64,000 bases of DNA from Amphibalanus amphitrite (taxonomy: Eukaryota > Arthropoda > Thecostraca > Balanomorpha > Balanidae), in contig NW_024881668.1 of NCBI RefSeq assembly GCF_019059575.1, forward strand, positions 698,501 through 762,500. The letters run 5' to 3'. The stretch's first letter is position 1; the number at the start of each line of letters is the position of its first letter. The translations under genes and the position numbers were made by a program. Positions 20,935-30,835 of the stretch are shown here, piece by piece. Below the pieces are notes generated by a model, which made no database searches, was not told the origin of the DNA, and was given only the letters and a program-made list of their open reading frames with translations.

Positions 20935-21255
20935 CCAGAGTCCCCTGACCGACCAGGGCTCTCTGATAGTTGTCATCTGGCCGATCGGGATCCTCTAGTC
21001 AATCAGGGCCCTCTGACCGACCAGGGCCCTCTGATAGTTGTCCTCTGGCCGACCGAGATCCTCTGGCCGACGAAGACCCTCTGACTGACCCGGGTCCTCT
21101 GACCCATCAGGGCCCTTTGACCGACCAGGGTCCTCTGACTGACTAGGGCCCGCTGACCGAGCAGGGCCCTCTGACCGATCAGGGCCCTCTGACTGACTAG
21201 GGTCTTGTGACTGATCGTTCATCATTGTCCTCTCGCCGACCAGGGCCCGATGGCC
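20935..21255. repeat. 18-bp tandem repeat region
   Basis: Imperfect units of about 18 bp, TCTGACCGACCAGGGCCC and variants, fill this stretch. The minus strand is open and would encode six-residue units such as SEGPDR. That openness follows from the 18-bp period and is not taken as a gene. Confidence 0.85.
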
Positions 21256-21724
21256 CCCAGGTAGGGGCGGCTGTCCCTGCCGCCCCTACCTTGGCTACGT
21301 CCCTGACTGTTGAGTCAGTGTTGATGAATCACCTAGATTGTTACATGAATCAAGAGTCGAATCTGTCCGAAAATCCGAGTCGAGCACAGCCCTTCTGTCT
21401 AGATGACTTTCTTGATGGTGGTCGTAGTCGCGATAGCAGCACTACCTATGCGAGTGCGGAGAACATGGTGTTTTAGTTTGAGTGCTTTAGTTTTCACAAG
21501 TTGGCTCGAAAATTCAGCAAGCGTGTGAAAACCGGAGGCTTGTCTCATGTGAGGTGTACTCTATCGGTGATTAAATGTCCCATTGGACAGTATCGCGAAC
21601 TTCCAATTCCCTTCCCCCTCCCTCTCCCTCGTTTACCCTAACCTCCGCGGCCGTCTTCTTCCCCCGTTCTAATACTTTTCTTTGGGTTTTAAGTTACAGT
21701 AGGTATCGTTTCTTTGTTTCAGAG
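21256..21724. other. No gene recognised
   Basis: A plus-strand frame ending at 21476 contains AQPFCLDDFLDGG and looks compositionally protein-like, but resembles nothing I know. The rest is low complexity. Confidence 0.25.
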
Positions 21725-21728
21725 GATT

Positions 21729-22795
21729 TTTTTTTTTGTTTATTGGGGCTTAAGGGCGCGCCGACAACAAGGTCATTTTGCGCCCATAACTATATACAAG
21801 TAAAGCAAGTGTGTCACAAGAAAACCGACGTAATAAAAGGCTTAAAAAAGCCTAAAAGCTGGTTAAAAAGAGCAAAGAAGGGTAAAATACTCCAAGCGTA
21901 TCGTAAAAGACAGCTGACTAGGCGTAAGGACTAGATTAGAATAGACGTATGGACTAGTTGGTTTGGTATCAGATCGAGTAGATTACTTGGAATTTGATTG
22001 AATGGATAAAGGAAAAGATGTTGCCAGATAAAACCCAGGGTGACTCGTCACCCAGCAAGTGGCGGACGGTGATATCCGGAGCGATGCGGCCCAGGTAGCG
22101 AGTCCGGTCCGGTTCCAAGCGTCGACAAGATAAAAGCACGTGGGCGACGGTGAGAGGCACGGCGCACCCGCCGCAAACGGGCTGCTCATCTCCGCGGAGA
22201 AGGTGGCCATGCGTCGCATACGTATGACCGATGCGGAGCCTGCATAAAATCACTTCGTTTGACCTGTTGTCTTGCGAGCAAGACCTCCAATGCTCCAGAG
22301 TCGGCTTCACCTCTCGGAGCTTCCTGCCTCCACGCAGGCGCCACTCTGCCTGCCACTCCGTTAGAATAAAAGATCGTACAGCAGGGTAAAAATCACGCGC
22401 CGGCAATGGCAACCGACGAGTGCAGGGTGCTGCAGCAGCACGCCTTGCAGCCGCGTCTGCCAGCTCATTGCCATGAACGCCAACGTGACTGGGAATCCAG
22501 CAGAACTGAACAGATTTACCCGATTGTTCTACTGACTGAAGCCGAGCTAAAATGTCTTGAACGATCGGGTCGGCTGGATTAAAACTCCGTAGGGCCAACA
22601 GGCTGCTTAGGGAGTCCGATAAAATCAAGTAAAAAGGTCCGTCCGATACCTCAATAAAACACAAAGCCTTCTCGATGGCAACAAGTTCCGATTGTTTCAG
22701 AGGAGGGACTGCGACATCTGGCGACCATGGTCCACGAAGACTCTGGTTTCTGCACCACAGAGTGTGGCTGCGCCATCAGACGCGAGGAAGGAGGC
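21729..22795 (-). pseudogene. LINE ORF2 tail: RNase H and zinc-knuckle C-terminus, with 3' end
   Basis: The minus-strand frame 22664-21969 has LILSDSLSSLLALRSF, FCWIPSHVGVHGNELADAAA (RNase H, including the Asp and the His motif), and then EVILCRLRIGHTYATHGHLL, CGGCAVPLTVAHVLLSC and a tail. This is the RNase H plus HC-type knuckle end of an I-clade or related LINE. Upstream, KQSELVAIEKALCF continues the same frame to about 22720; further out frames change before a C/G homopolymer. The 3' end carries AATAAA before an A-run (21729-21740 on plus as T). Strongly 5'-truncated copy. Confidence 0.8.
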
Positions 22796-23256
22796 GTGTC
22801 CGTGGGGGGGGGGGGGGGGGTGCGGGTGGACATCCCGACTGCTGACCTGGTACAAAGTTTGACGACATGGGCGTTGGCACATGCGGTGTATGGTGTCCTG
22901 TTCGTTGGAAAACACCAGAAGATCGGGCAGCTAACATACAACCACATCTGTGGGTTCACAGCAAAAGAGCATAGGATGGTGCGAAAACTACGCGAGATGC
23001 TCAAGTAACACCCTGCTCAAGTGCTCAAGTGCCGGTTCGGTTCTGTGGCGACGTTAGATGACGTTAGATCGGTGGTCAGATGACGGTGGCCGGGCAAGAT
23101 GTTGTCGGGTCGATGGATGGACGGACGTTTAGCTTTGCTGAAGCATAGTTTAAATATAAGGAGCTACTTTTTGTTGCGTATGTAGAATCTGTGTGAACAG
23201 GAAGGGAGCAACTGGTTGAGTGGTGGGGCTGGGGGTATGGGGAATGGATTATTGGT
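22796..23256. other. No gene; G-run and unknown sequence
   Basis: A pure G run of about 18 lies at 22805-22822. A plus-strand frame to 23008 is open (LTTWALAHAVYGVLFVGKHQ) but not recognised. Beyond it the DNA is non-coding. Confidence 0.3.
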
Positions 23257-23700
23257 TTCTGTACGGGGGGTCAACGGAACAATATGGGGAGTTAAATCGG
23301 AAGTACAGGGGAGTCGCGCTGCTCTGAGTGACACCCTAATTTTGGGCCCTACACCCTGTCGTAGAGCCGCGGGTTCCCGTACGGGTGGTCAATGAAACAA
23401 TATGGAGAGTTAATTCGGAAGTACAGGGGAGTCTAGCTGCTCTGCGTCACCCTAATTTTGGGGTCTGACACCGTGTGTGGTGGTAACTGGTCCCCGCATG
23501 GGGGGTCGGGAATAATTGAGGGGAGTTTTTTTCGGAAGTATAGGGGAGTAGAGCTGCTCTGAGCGACTCCCTGCTGAAGGCCCGCGGTTCCCCGCGTGGG
23601 GGTCAGGAACAATATGGGGAGTTATATAAGAAGAACAGGGGAGTCGAGCTGCTGTATTTTACACCCTAATTTGGGAGTTTGACACCCTGTCGGGTGCTTA
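23257..23700. repeat. Degenerate tandem repeat, period about 100-120 bp
   Basis: Four units begin near 23258, 23379, 23496 and 23594. Each carries GGGGGGTCA-type start, AACAATATGGGGAGTTA, TACAGGGGAGT and GCTGCTCTG. They differ in length and by many substitutions. Most end in a phrase like ACACCCTAATTTTGGG. Confidence 0.75.
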
Positions 23701-23819
23701 GACCAAAAAGGGGTGCTCGGCTGATATTTGAGGGGTGTCACCTGGAGTCTAACGGAACCCCATGTGGGCCGGCGCTGACCCCCCTTTAGCGGCTGCGACT
23801 CCCCACTATGCGTCGAAAC

Positions 23820-24450
23820 TAGTGGTGTCAATCGGTTACCGAAAAAATCGGTTACCGAAAAGATATGCTGACCGATTCGGTAATCGGTCGGTCAGGCCCC
23901 CCCAAAATCGGACACTTTCGGTCACCCTGTCAGTGAAACCATTTTCAAAAAGAGAAAGTATTCCATTTTTGCCTAGTTAAAATGAAAGTTATTGGGATGT
24001 TAATGATAAAGTTGCAAAATTTCCCCCAAATACTACAAGGGATGCCATGTTTTGGCAACTTCAGTAGCCATCCCACTCAGCAGGCAGCAGCCACCAATTG
24101 TCCAACCACAACCACAAGCAGGCTGATTTTGACTCAGTTGGCCCCACAAAAACACACCATTGTGAAACTCAATTCCAGTCTTTAACTGTAAGTAACTTCT
24201 ACCACAAAATGTATTTTGCAGTGGCTAAGAATTGACTGAACTTGGACTGAAATGCCATTTCCCATTAGTTTCCATCAGAATTTACCAAATAATTCAATTT
24301 TGGGGTAGAGTAATAGCAAATAGAATTTCGGTCAAATTTCGGTCAAATTTTGGCTTGGGATGTTATCGGTCGGTATTCGGTCGGAAATTTTTCCCAAATT
24401 TCGGTTTCGGTCGGTATCGGTCAGACATTTTTTGGAAAATGACACCACTA
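23820..24450. mobile_element. hAT-type MITE with 8-bp target duplication
   Basis: Termini TAGTGGTGTCA and TGACACCACTA are flanked by GTCGAAAC at 23812-23819 and 24451-24458. An 8-bp duplication and this terminal form are diagnostic for hAT. The subterminal regions on both sides are packed with CGGTCGGT/ACCGACCG words, as is common for hAT transposase binding sites. 631 bp, non-coding. Confidence 0.9.
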
Positions 24451-24698
24451 GTCGAAACCCTCCTGGGGTGTACGCCAAACACCCCATGTATAATAGCTCA
24501 GCGACTCCCCTCAAAACACCCCACTCAGGTATTATTTTTGACACGACCGTCAATACCCCGTACAGGGTGTCATTTTTTCTTTCAGTGTAGCTCCATAATC
24601 ATGATCATAAAAGCATCGTGTATATGATCGTTCATATTGGTTACCAAAACAAGCATGACACTGATGCAGCCTGCCTGGTGAAGTACGGGCCGCGGTTC

Positions 24699-24787
24699 GG
24701 CAATGTTTTGGTAAAATTATGGACAATTAAAGAAGCTTTCATCGTGAAATCTTCTACAGTAATATCTCGTTACTAACAATGTGCTGG
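24699..24787. repeat. Dispersed repeat, copy 1 of 2
   Basis: About 85 bp beginning ATGTTTTGGTAAAATTATGG is repeated in the same orientation at 28352-28437 with about 90% identity. Nature unknown. Confidence 0.7.
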
Positions 24788-24957
24788 TAGGGGCTCATGG
24801 GGTCGCATTCTTGCTAATGACATGCACAAACATTTCAAAGAGAAGTTTTTTGATGCGTTGCATAATAAAGGAGCTTGATATTTGTTCAACAGATAGCCTG
24901 GCATCACACTCCAAAAATATGTGAGGTGACAACTATCTTTTCGGAATATACCCATGT

Positions 24958-25764
24958 TTGACGCGAGTTGCGCGTTCCTACTGGAATGTAGTTTGGGAAG
25001 CAAGACCACTCTATCGCCCGTCGCTCCGGACTGGGTCCTCAGTCTCCGTCCGACCGGATCCTGAACCGTGCGCGCCGTGGCGCGACGTGGGCCAGTCAGA
25101 GGAACTCAAGAGGCAGCCGTCAGCGGGGACATGCCAGAATCTCGCCGAACTTGTTCCGACATCCCTCATTCTGTTCAACAGAAGGAGGCAGGGAGAGGCA
25201 TCCACGCTGAGAGTCGACACATATATGGCAGCAACAGCTACGGGCCAATCAGAACAACACCCCCAGATAACAGACGCTCTCAGCGACTTCGAAAAACACC
25301 TCGCAGGCTCTCTCCTTCGCGTAGTAGTAAGGGGGAAAAAGGCAGAGGGGTTCCAATACTGTTTTCGAAGTCAGCGCGCGCGCGTAGATCTGATGCTGGA
25401 GATGCGTGAGGAGGCTGGTGTGCTCTCGTCGCCTTACGTATTCGTAAACAGTAGTTCTGCAGATGGTAGACCTCTCCGCGGATGCGACTGCCTGCGGAAG
25501 TTTGCTAATCTCAGTGGGCTGCAAAACCCAGGTGCTGTAACATCAACGAAGCTCCGCAAACATATCGCTACGATGTCCCAAGTGCTAAACCTCAAGGACA
25601 ATGAGCTTGACCTTTTGGCGACCTTCTTGGGGGCACGACGCGCGTGTCCACAGAGAGGTTTACAGGATGCCCGAGTCGACCACGCACCCCGGCCGACGTT
25701 TGTCGGCCGGGGCCGAACCAGGCCACCCGCGGCGGCCTCAGCCGTCCAAGAGAACACCTGCTGA
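24958..25764 (+). CDS. Tyrosine-recombinase family protein (Crypton-like?), partial
   Basis: The 268-codon frame has SLILFNRRRQGEASTLRVDT, FEKHLAGSLLRVVVRGKK, a PYVFVNSS strand, LRGCDCLRKFA, and TSTKLRKHIATMSQVLNLKD then ELDLLATFLG. The block LRKH matches the Arg-x-x-His of tyrosine recombinases, and GHDARVHREVYRMPES at 25629-25680, in a neighbouring frame, supplies the last His and the Tyr nucleophile. Such enzymes cut and rejoin DNA through the Tyr. Large families of this type occur in marine animal genomes, some from Crypton DNA transposons. At least one frame break separates the end of the domain, so the gene is probably inactive as assembled. Confidence 0.6.
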   Translation: MTRVARSYWNVVWEARPLYRPSLRTGSSVSVRPDPEPCAPWRDVGQSEELKRQPSAGTCQNLAELVPTSLILFNRRRQGEASTLRVDTYMAATATGQSEQHPQITDALSDFEKHLAGSLLRVVVRGKKAEGFQYCFRSQRARVDLMLEMREEAGVLSSPYVFVNSSSADGRPLRGCDCLRKFANLSGLQNPGAVTSTKLRKHIATMSQVLNLKDNELDLLATFLGARRACPQRGLQDARVDHAPRPTFVGRGRTRPPAAASAVQENTC

Positions 25765-26176
25765 CGCAGGAGCCAGCCAACAGTCCTGGCAGAGACCTAG
25801 TGGACTGCTGGAAGCAGGCAAAGGCCACAGAAAAGGACAGAGTGCCCTGCTTCCTAGAGTACCTCGGTACTCTTATGAGAAATGTGGCACCTGATGACCT
25901 CGACGACGTAGATGACAAATTACTGCGTGTTGTGCGCAGCTGCTGGAAGCCTGTGCGCGAAAGACGTGAAGTGCGTGGTGCGCTATCTGCGTAAGCGGGC
26001 TGAGATTTGTATCCGGAGACGAGGCGACACAGTAGAAAGCCCTTGAGGGGGGCCGAAGTGCAAATCATGAATACATAGTTTCCAGGGTTTTGCTGTTTAA
26101 ATGGAGTATTGACGATAGGTGTGTCATGCCTATCACCTGAGATAGTACCTACTGTTGTAAAACTAAATTTTCATTT
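25765..26176. other. Unassigned coding-like stretch
   Basis: A plus-strand frame (about 25790-25994) reads DLVDCWKQAKATEKDRVPCF and LLRVVRSCWKPVRER. It looks like protein, directly follows the recombinase, and is not recognised. After 25994 the DNA is AT-rich without features. Confidence 0.3.
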
Positions 26177-26385
26177 TGTGATTTTGTGCGCGGACAGGTC
26201 CGGATGGTTCCGAGGCTGCCACCGTGTCGGAGACCGGTAGCCTGGCGGGGGGCCACCAGTCCGGCGCGCAGTCGGACGCCCAGTCTGGCGCCCAGTCCGA
26301 CGTCCAGTCTGACGCCCAGTCCGACGATCAGTCTGGCGCCCAGTCCGACGTCCTCACGGGGATGATGACGCTGCCATGACCGGGG
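26177..26385 (+). other. Exon-like segment with QSGAQSD repeats (copy 1)
   Basis: TGATTTTGTGCGCGGACAG precedes an open segment reading PDGSEAATVSETGS, then AQSGAQSDVQSDAQSDDQSG, and stops at 26379. The AG before GTCCGGA is a possible acceptor. The first 60 bp recur at 26774-26832, so an exon-like unit was duplicated. The repeats are 12-15 bp variants of GCCCAGTCCGAC. Confidence 0.4.
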
Positions 26386-26773
26386 GCTTTGCCGACATCT
26401 CGTGAGTCTCCCCTTCCCCTCCCTTTCTCTCTCACTCTCCCTTCTTTCTGTTTTGGTCGTTTTCCTGTTTCTCCAACACGCCCTCCTACCTCATGGTACT
26501 CCTCTCACAATAATTATGTTCTGTCGCCAACAATTTTCAGCTCTTCTTAATGTCCCAGCCCGGACGAATATAACATTGCTATCTTTTTATCATTAAGACA
26601 ATGGTGTAGCACACATTTCCAACTGTTGCGTACGTCCATGAACATTAAATGCATTTCCGGTGCTCCATACCCCATATTTTATTCCTGCCTCTATATTCTA
26701 TATTGTTTTTTGAGTGTTCCTAACAGGCTTACGTGTTGAATGGTTCGGTCGGCTCATGGTCCCTTGTTACAAG

Positions 26774-26922
26774 TGATTTTGTGCGCGGACAGGTCCGGAT
26801 AGTTCCGAGGCTGCCACCGTACCTGACACGCAAGAGTCTTCATCAAGTGATTCTGAACCCGATGATCCAAATGACGGAAATCCAGTGGAAGTCACTAGTT
26901 AAGGATCTAATACACCTGCGTT
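26774..26922 (+). other. Exon-like segment (copy 2)
   Basis: The first 59 bp match 26177-26235, including the candidate acceptor. Thereafter it differs and reads TQESSSSDSEPDDPNDGNP in one frame, acidic and serine-rich. No function assigned. Confidence 0.35.
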
Positions 26923-27303
26923 AGGGCAAACACATACCGTTTTTCTGTAGAACAAAGCAAAGAAACTTGCGACACATTATGACAAGGAAACATAAAGAAG
27001 AACCCAAAGTGCAATCAGCCATGGCATTTGTGACAAAGTTTAGAGAACGACGACGGGCTGTTCTAGGAACTATGTGTACAGTATATTCTCGTTAGGTATC
27101 GAGTACCACGACACGCACGAATTCTACGTACCTGTGTTTAGCCTAGACGAGGGAACGGCCGGCGATGCGGCGGCTGTGGCCGCGACCTCGGAGACCTTAA
27201 AAAAGAACAGGCCCTTGGTCGACAAAGGAAGGCGCAGCGCACCGGAAGGCTGCTGACTCTGCGGGAGGTAAGCGTGGCCCGCGATGGCCAGATACTCTAG
27301 GCC

Positions 27304-27600
27304 ATGGCCGAGAGTAAGGCCAGTATGGCGAGGAGCCTGGAGCGGTCGGTGGAGCAGGGCGAACAACATTTAAACTTATGTACCGAGATGGTGCGGTCGG
27401 AGGAGCAGGGCGAACAACATTTAAACTTATGTACCGAGATGGTGCGGTCGGTGGAGCAGGGCGAACAACATTTAAACTCATGTACCGAGATGGTGCGGTC
27501 GGTGGAGCAGGGCGAACAACATTTAAACTTATGTACCGAGATGGTGCGCGCCCTATATCAGTTTATCAGATGTCGGGAAGCCAGCCGCAAGGGCCATTGA
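27304..27600 (+). CDS. Small protein with 17-residue repeats (SANT-protein tail-like)
   Basis: The 98-codon frame MAESKASMARSLERSVEQGE continues through four repeats of VEQGEQHLNLCTEMVRS and ends ALYQFIRCREASRKGH. The DNA units start at 27352, 27403, 27454 and 27505, exactly 51 bp apart with very few differences, so amplification kept the frame. The one-unit form resembles the C-terminal helix of Myb/SANT-like proteins used by Harbinger elements, which I infer weakly. No DNA-binding domain is present here. Confidence 0.4.
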   Translation: MAESKASMARSLERSVEQGEQHLNLCTEMVRSEEQGEQHLNLCTEMVRSVEQGEQHLNSCTEMVRSVEQGEQHLNLCTEMVRALYQFIRCREASRKGH

Positions 27601-28664
27601 GGAGGTCAAAGTCGTATGTGATACGTTTCTTTTAGCATGATGACTGTCAATAAAAATGTTACGATTGGCCTTATCCTTAGTAATTATTTTCACTAATGCC
27701 ATGAGCATAAGGTCAATCCTAACTATTTTATTGACGAGGTCAAAGGTCGTATGTTTAACCGTGTACAGGCTTTCTAAGGAATGCCTCACTGTTGTATTAA
27801 ATATGTTTAGCTACCATGAGTGTGCGCAATGACCAGGATAGCACGTCATTATGCCAGCGAAGCGTCTTTTCGTTGATGGAGGATTGAAAGCCATCGAACG
27901 GCATTGGTACCTCCCCTATTATTTATAAATCATTTTCCGCGCCCGTCCATCCCCACATGCCCACTCTACAACATGCGGCAAAGAGTGGGGACGGTTTCGA
28001 AGGCGTGTGGGGCAAGGGCGAAATTTGAGGAAGCTGGTAAGACGCTCCATGCTAACCCACACTATATTTCACGAGATGTGAAGTCTGTGACTTCACAGGG
28101 TACTAGGGCGATAGTTTCAGCCATGGCCCAGTACCTGCAAACTAACGCGCCCCTTAAGTTCGCCCGGAAGTAGTGCGTGACAGTGCGAGAAAAAGGGCGA
28201 GAATGATAGTCGTTGAGTAAGTAAAAAGTAAAAAAAGTATAAAAACAGAAATAGTGTGCGTGACGGAATAAAACCAGTGTGCGTCACAGCTGGTGTGAGA
28301 AAGAGATGACGTCAATGGTGTGACAGAGATGACGTAAGCTGACCTGTGTGATCGATGTTTTGGTAAAATTATGGACAGTTAAAGAAGCTTTCATCGCCAA
28401 ATCCTCTACAGAAACATCTCATAACTAACTGTCCGTCCTTCCCAGATCAAGACCAAACGTCTTTCCCAGATCACGTCTGTCCCTACCGTCCATATGCAGC
28501 GCTGGAAGTTCTCCTATTTAATCACGTATGTGGCTTCCGACCAAAGAGTCCCCTCGCCTAGGAAATGTGCTCAAGGCCCTGCAGTAAAGCAGCAAAGTGA
28601 GGGTAATATCAGAGGCGAGTTCAATGCCAGCCGCCCAGTTGCTGTCGGTTGAAAACTGATTGGC
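27601..28664. other. No gene recognised; one dispersed repeat
   Basis: A frame at 27904-28173 (ending YLQTNAPLKFARK) is open but unlike known proteins. The second copy of the 85-bp dispersed repeat of 24.7 kb lies at 28352-28437. Confidence 0.35.
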
Positions 28665-29035
28665 AACAGAAGTAAGTTCAAAGGAACTTCTGGTCCCAGT
28701 TGCTATGGGTAAAGAACTGATGTCAACGTGAAGTAACGTTTTTTGTATGTTGTTCACACATTTCGCTCAATACATGGGCAAATGTTAAAGAGTACTTCTG
28801 TTATTGGGGCATTTTGTGAATATGCAGTGTACACAGTATATCGCTTTATTGACATGTTTATTTTTGGTTAGGTGCTTTCTATCATTTGGTTTATTTTAGG
28901 TATCAGTTTGCAAATGATTTTTGTATTATGTTCCGCCGATATTATTTGTTTGGATTTTTTCGATGTAGGTATTGACCGGTGGCCTCTACGGTCACGTGAC
29001 CCGGCGCCGGGTGACCTGCTGGCCGGCGAGGGCAG
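28665..29035. repeat. Repeat R, copy 1 (holds the empty mariner site)
   Basis: About 370 bp from CAACAGAAGTAAGTTCAAAG to GGCCGGCGAGGGCAGC matches 32445-32691 plus 33858-34020. At about 28899-28900 a single TA stands where the second copy has a 1166-bp mariner. Non-coding in both copies. Confidence 0.85.
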
Positions 29036-29369
29036 CGCCATTCTTGGTTGGTCTGTGTCGGCGACTTTAGCGTGCCTCGTTTCGGATGATTTTGGTCGCG
29101 TTTGGTGGCCTGGTTCAGCCGTTCGACGTTTTGGAGGACAAAGGCGCACCGTGTAGACACCGCTACGCTACGCTCTGCTCCGTTCTGTTTGCTGCGATCA
29201 ATGTAAGCTCAGCATCTGCGGAGCTAGCGCATTTATCTGCCGGTCGGCGCACGATCCGGGGCCCTGAAGGTCGGCGGCGGCTACAAGCATCGTTAGCATT
29301 TACCGATGGCAGGGATCATCGGCAAAAGCTAGCATCATCCAAATGTAGCAATTATTGCAATGAGGGTTT

Positions 29370-29825
29370 TAATGCGACTGGGAAGGGTGTCACTGTTGCT
29401 GGAACACCAAAATTGGGAGGCATAGAACGGAGTCCGGTATTGGCACCATGCCTTAAACACCATAATAAGGTGTCAATACTGAACAGAATACCCGAATTGG
29501 GTGCCGGTAAAGACGAATTTGGGTGCCTTGACACCATCGAATGGTGCTAAAAAACCCTTTTCTGGTGTCATTCGGAGAGTCTGACACCTTTCAAGGAGGT
29601 GCCGGGTGCCTTTCTAACCCCTGACCCCTCTGAGGGTGTGTGTGTTGACGCCTTTTATAGGCACCTGGATCCCCTTTGAAGCCTGCTTTAGGTGTCAAGA
29701 ACCCAGAATATACTGTCAGGATACCTATATTGAGTGCCATTTTGCCCCCCCCCCCCCGAACGGTAGTTTTTTTTTTTGAAAGAGGCGAAAAACCACAAAA
29801 GATGTCAATATTTTTTTCTGTGTAG
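29370..29825. repeat. GGTGTC-rich repeat
   Basis: Variants of GGTGTCA and GGTGCC, on both strands, recur every 20-40 bp. A run of C (about 14) and a run of T follow near 29746-29780. Style is similar to the GACACC-rich flank of the hAT element near 24.5 kb, but no clear ends are seen. Confidence 0.4.
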
Positions 29826-30400
29826 TTTCATTCCGTTTCTCGGCGGAGGTAGCCCCGGCGCACTGTGGACGTGACGGGCATCACCACTGGGATACCGCAG
29901 GCGCCCCACGACAGTCTCATCCAGCCTTCTGTGGTGGGTTCGCCGGTTGTGCAGAGGCACGATGGTGATGGACTGGCGGAAGAGTGGCTGAAAACGGTGG
30001 CTTCAGTCGGAGTGAAGGAAACTAGAAAGCTCTCGGCCATATGCACTGACGGCCAGTATCACGGGGCCGACGTTCCGGCCAAATTCCTGGCCAAACTCCG
30101 ATCATCATAGTCAGACCTCGCGGCGCGATCAGAGGAGGCATGCGTCCCCTGCCTGTGGGATGGAGCACACCCACTGGACCGGGTGGAATCCAGTGTCAAG
30201 GAGTGTGGCTGGGCGCAGGTCACCGTAGATGCCATCAGCCGCACGTGAAGCGGTTCTCCTACGGGAAAGACCACGAGGCCTTCTTGTGTGGATCATGGGG
30301 AATGACGTGTGCCACCCTGACGCGGACTGTCCAGCCTTTTCCACAGAGAAGATGGAAGACATCGCCGGGTCAACATAACGCGGCGACAAAGATTCTGTAG
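29826..30400 (+). pseudogene. ZNF862-like / hAT-related fragment (copy 2)
   Basis: Frames here read TVDVTGITTGIPQAPHDSL, VVGSPVVQRHDGDGLAEEWL, LSAICTDGQYHGADVPAKFL, CVPCLWDGAHPLD, then KRFSYGKDHEAFLCG in another frame. TDGQYH and the WD-x-x-HPLD block are the signature region of ZNF862-like hAT derivatives (compare DGQY and WDPLHK). A stop in the middle and later frame changes make it a pseudogene. Copy 3 at 34.0 kb is about 94% alike over 340 bp. Confidence 0.5.
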
Positions 30401-30835
30401 TAAAGGCAAACATCACCTACCTTCGAGCTCATGGTAACATTGTCCCAGGTCTTAACGGCTTCCTGTCGTAGAAGATAACGATAGATACGAAAATGCCATG
30501 TTGACAATGTAATTTGTTTTTTTTCTAATCAGAGCGTGCTTGGTATCATTTAGGCAGCGACGATAACCGACCTACCCATGAAGACGTCAGGTTGCATTGC
30601 GACGTGCGATGATCCTGCCATGAAACTAGTTATCTGTGGCACGACAGAGGATAATATTACCCGCCTTGTCAAGAGCGATCCTCTGATTATTCAGTTCGGT
30701 GCTAGGCTTCTGGCAGCCGCAGACACAGGAAAGGCGCATCATCGGCAGTATGGGAACGGAAAATGAGGAACTGGGACGACTTTCACAGCGGTGAGTCCCG
30801 TACCGTGGTGAGACCGTACCGCCCGCACAGGCGGC

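Noticed and set aside
20935-21255. A minus-strand protein with SEGPDR repeats
   Set aside because: The 18-bp period alone explains the open frame; there are no flanking coding signs.
22803-22824. G runs as regulatory G-quadruplexes (also at 38.26, 43.56, 44.41 kb)
   Set aside because: They are pure homopolymers, mostly at the ends of repeats, with no promoter context; structure may form, but no role is supported.
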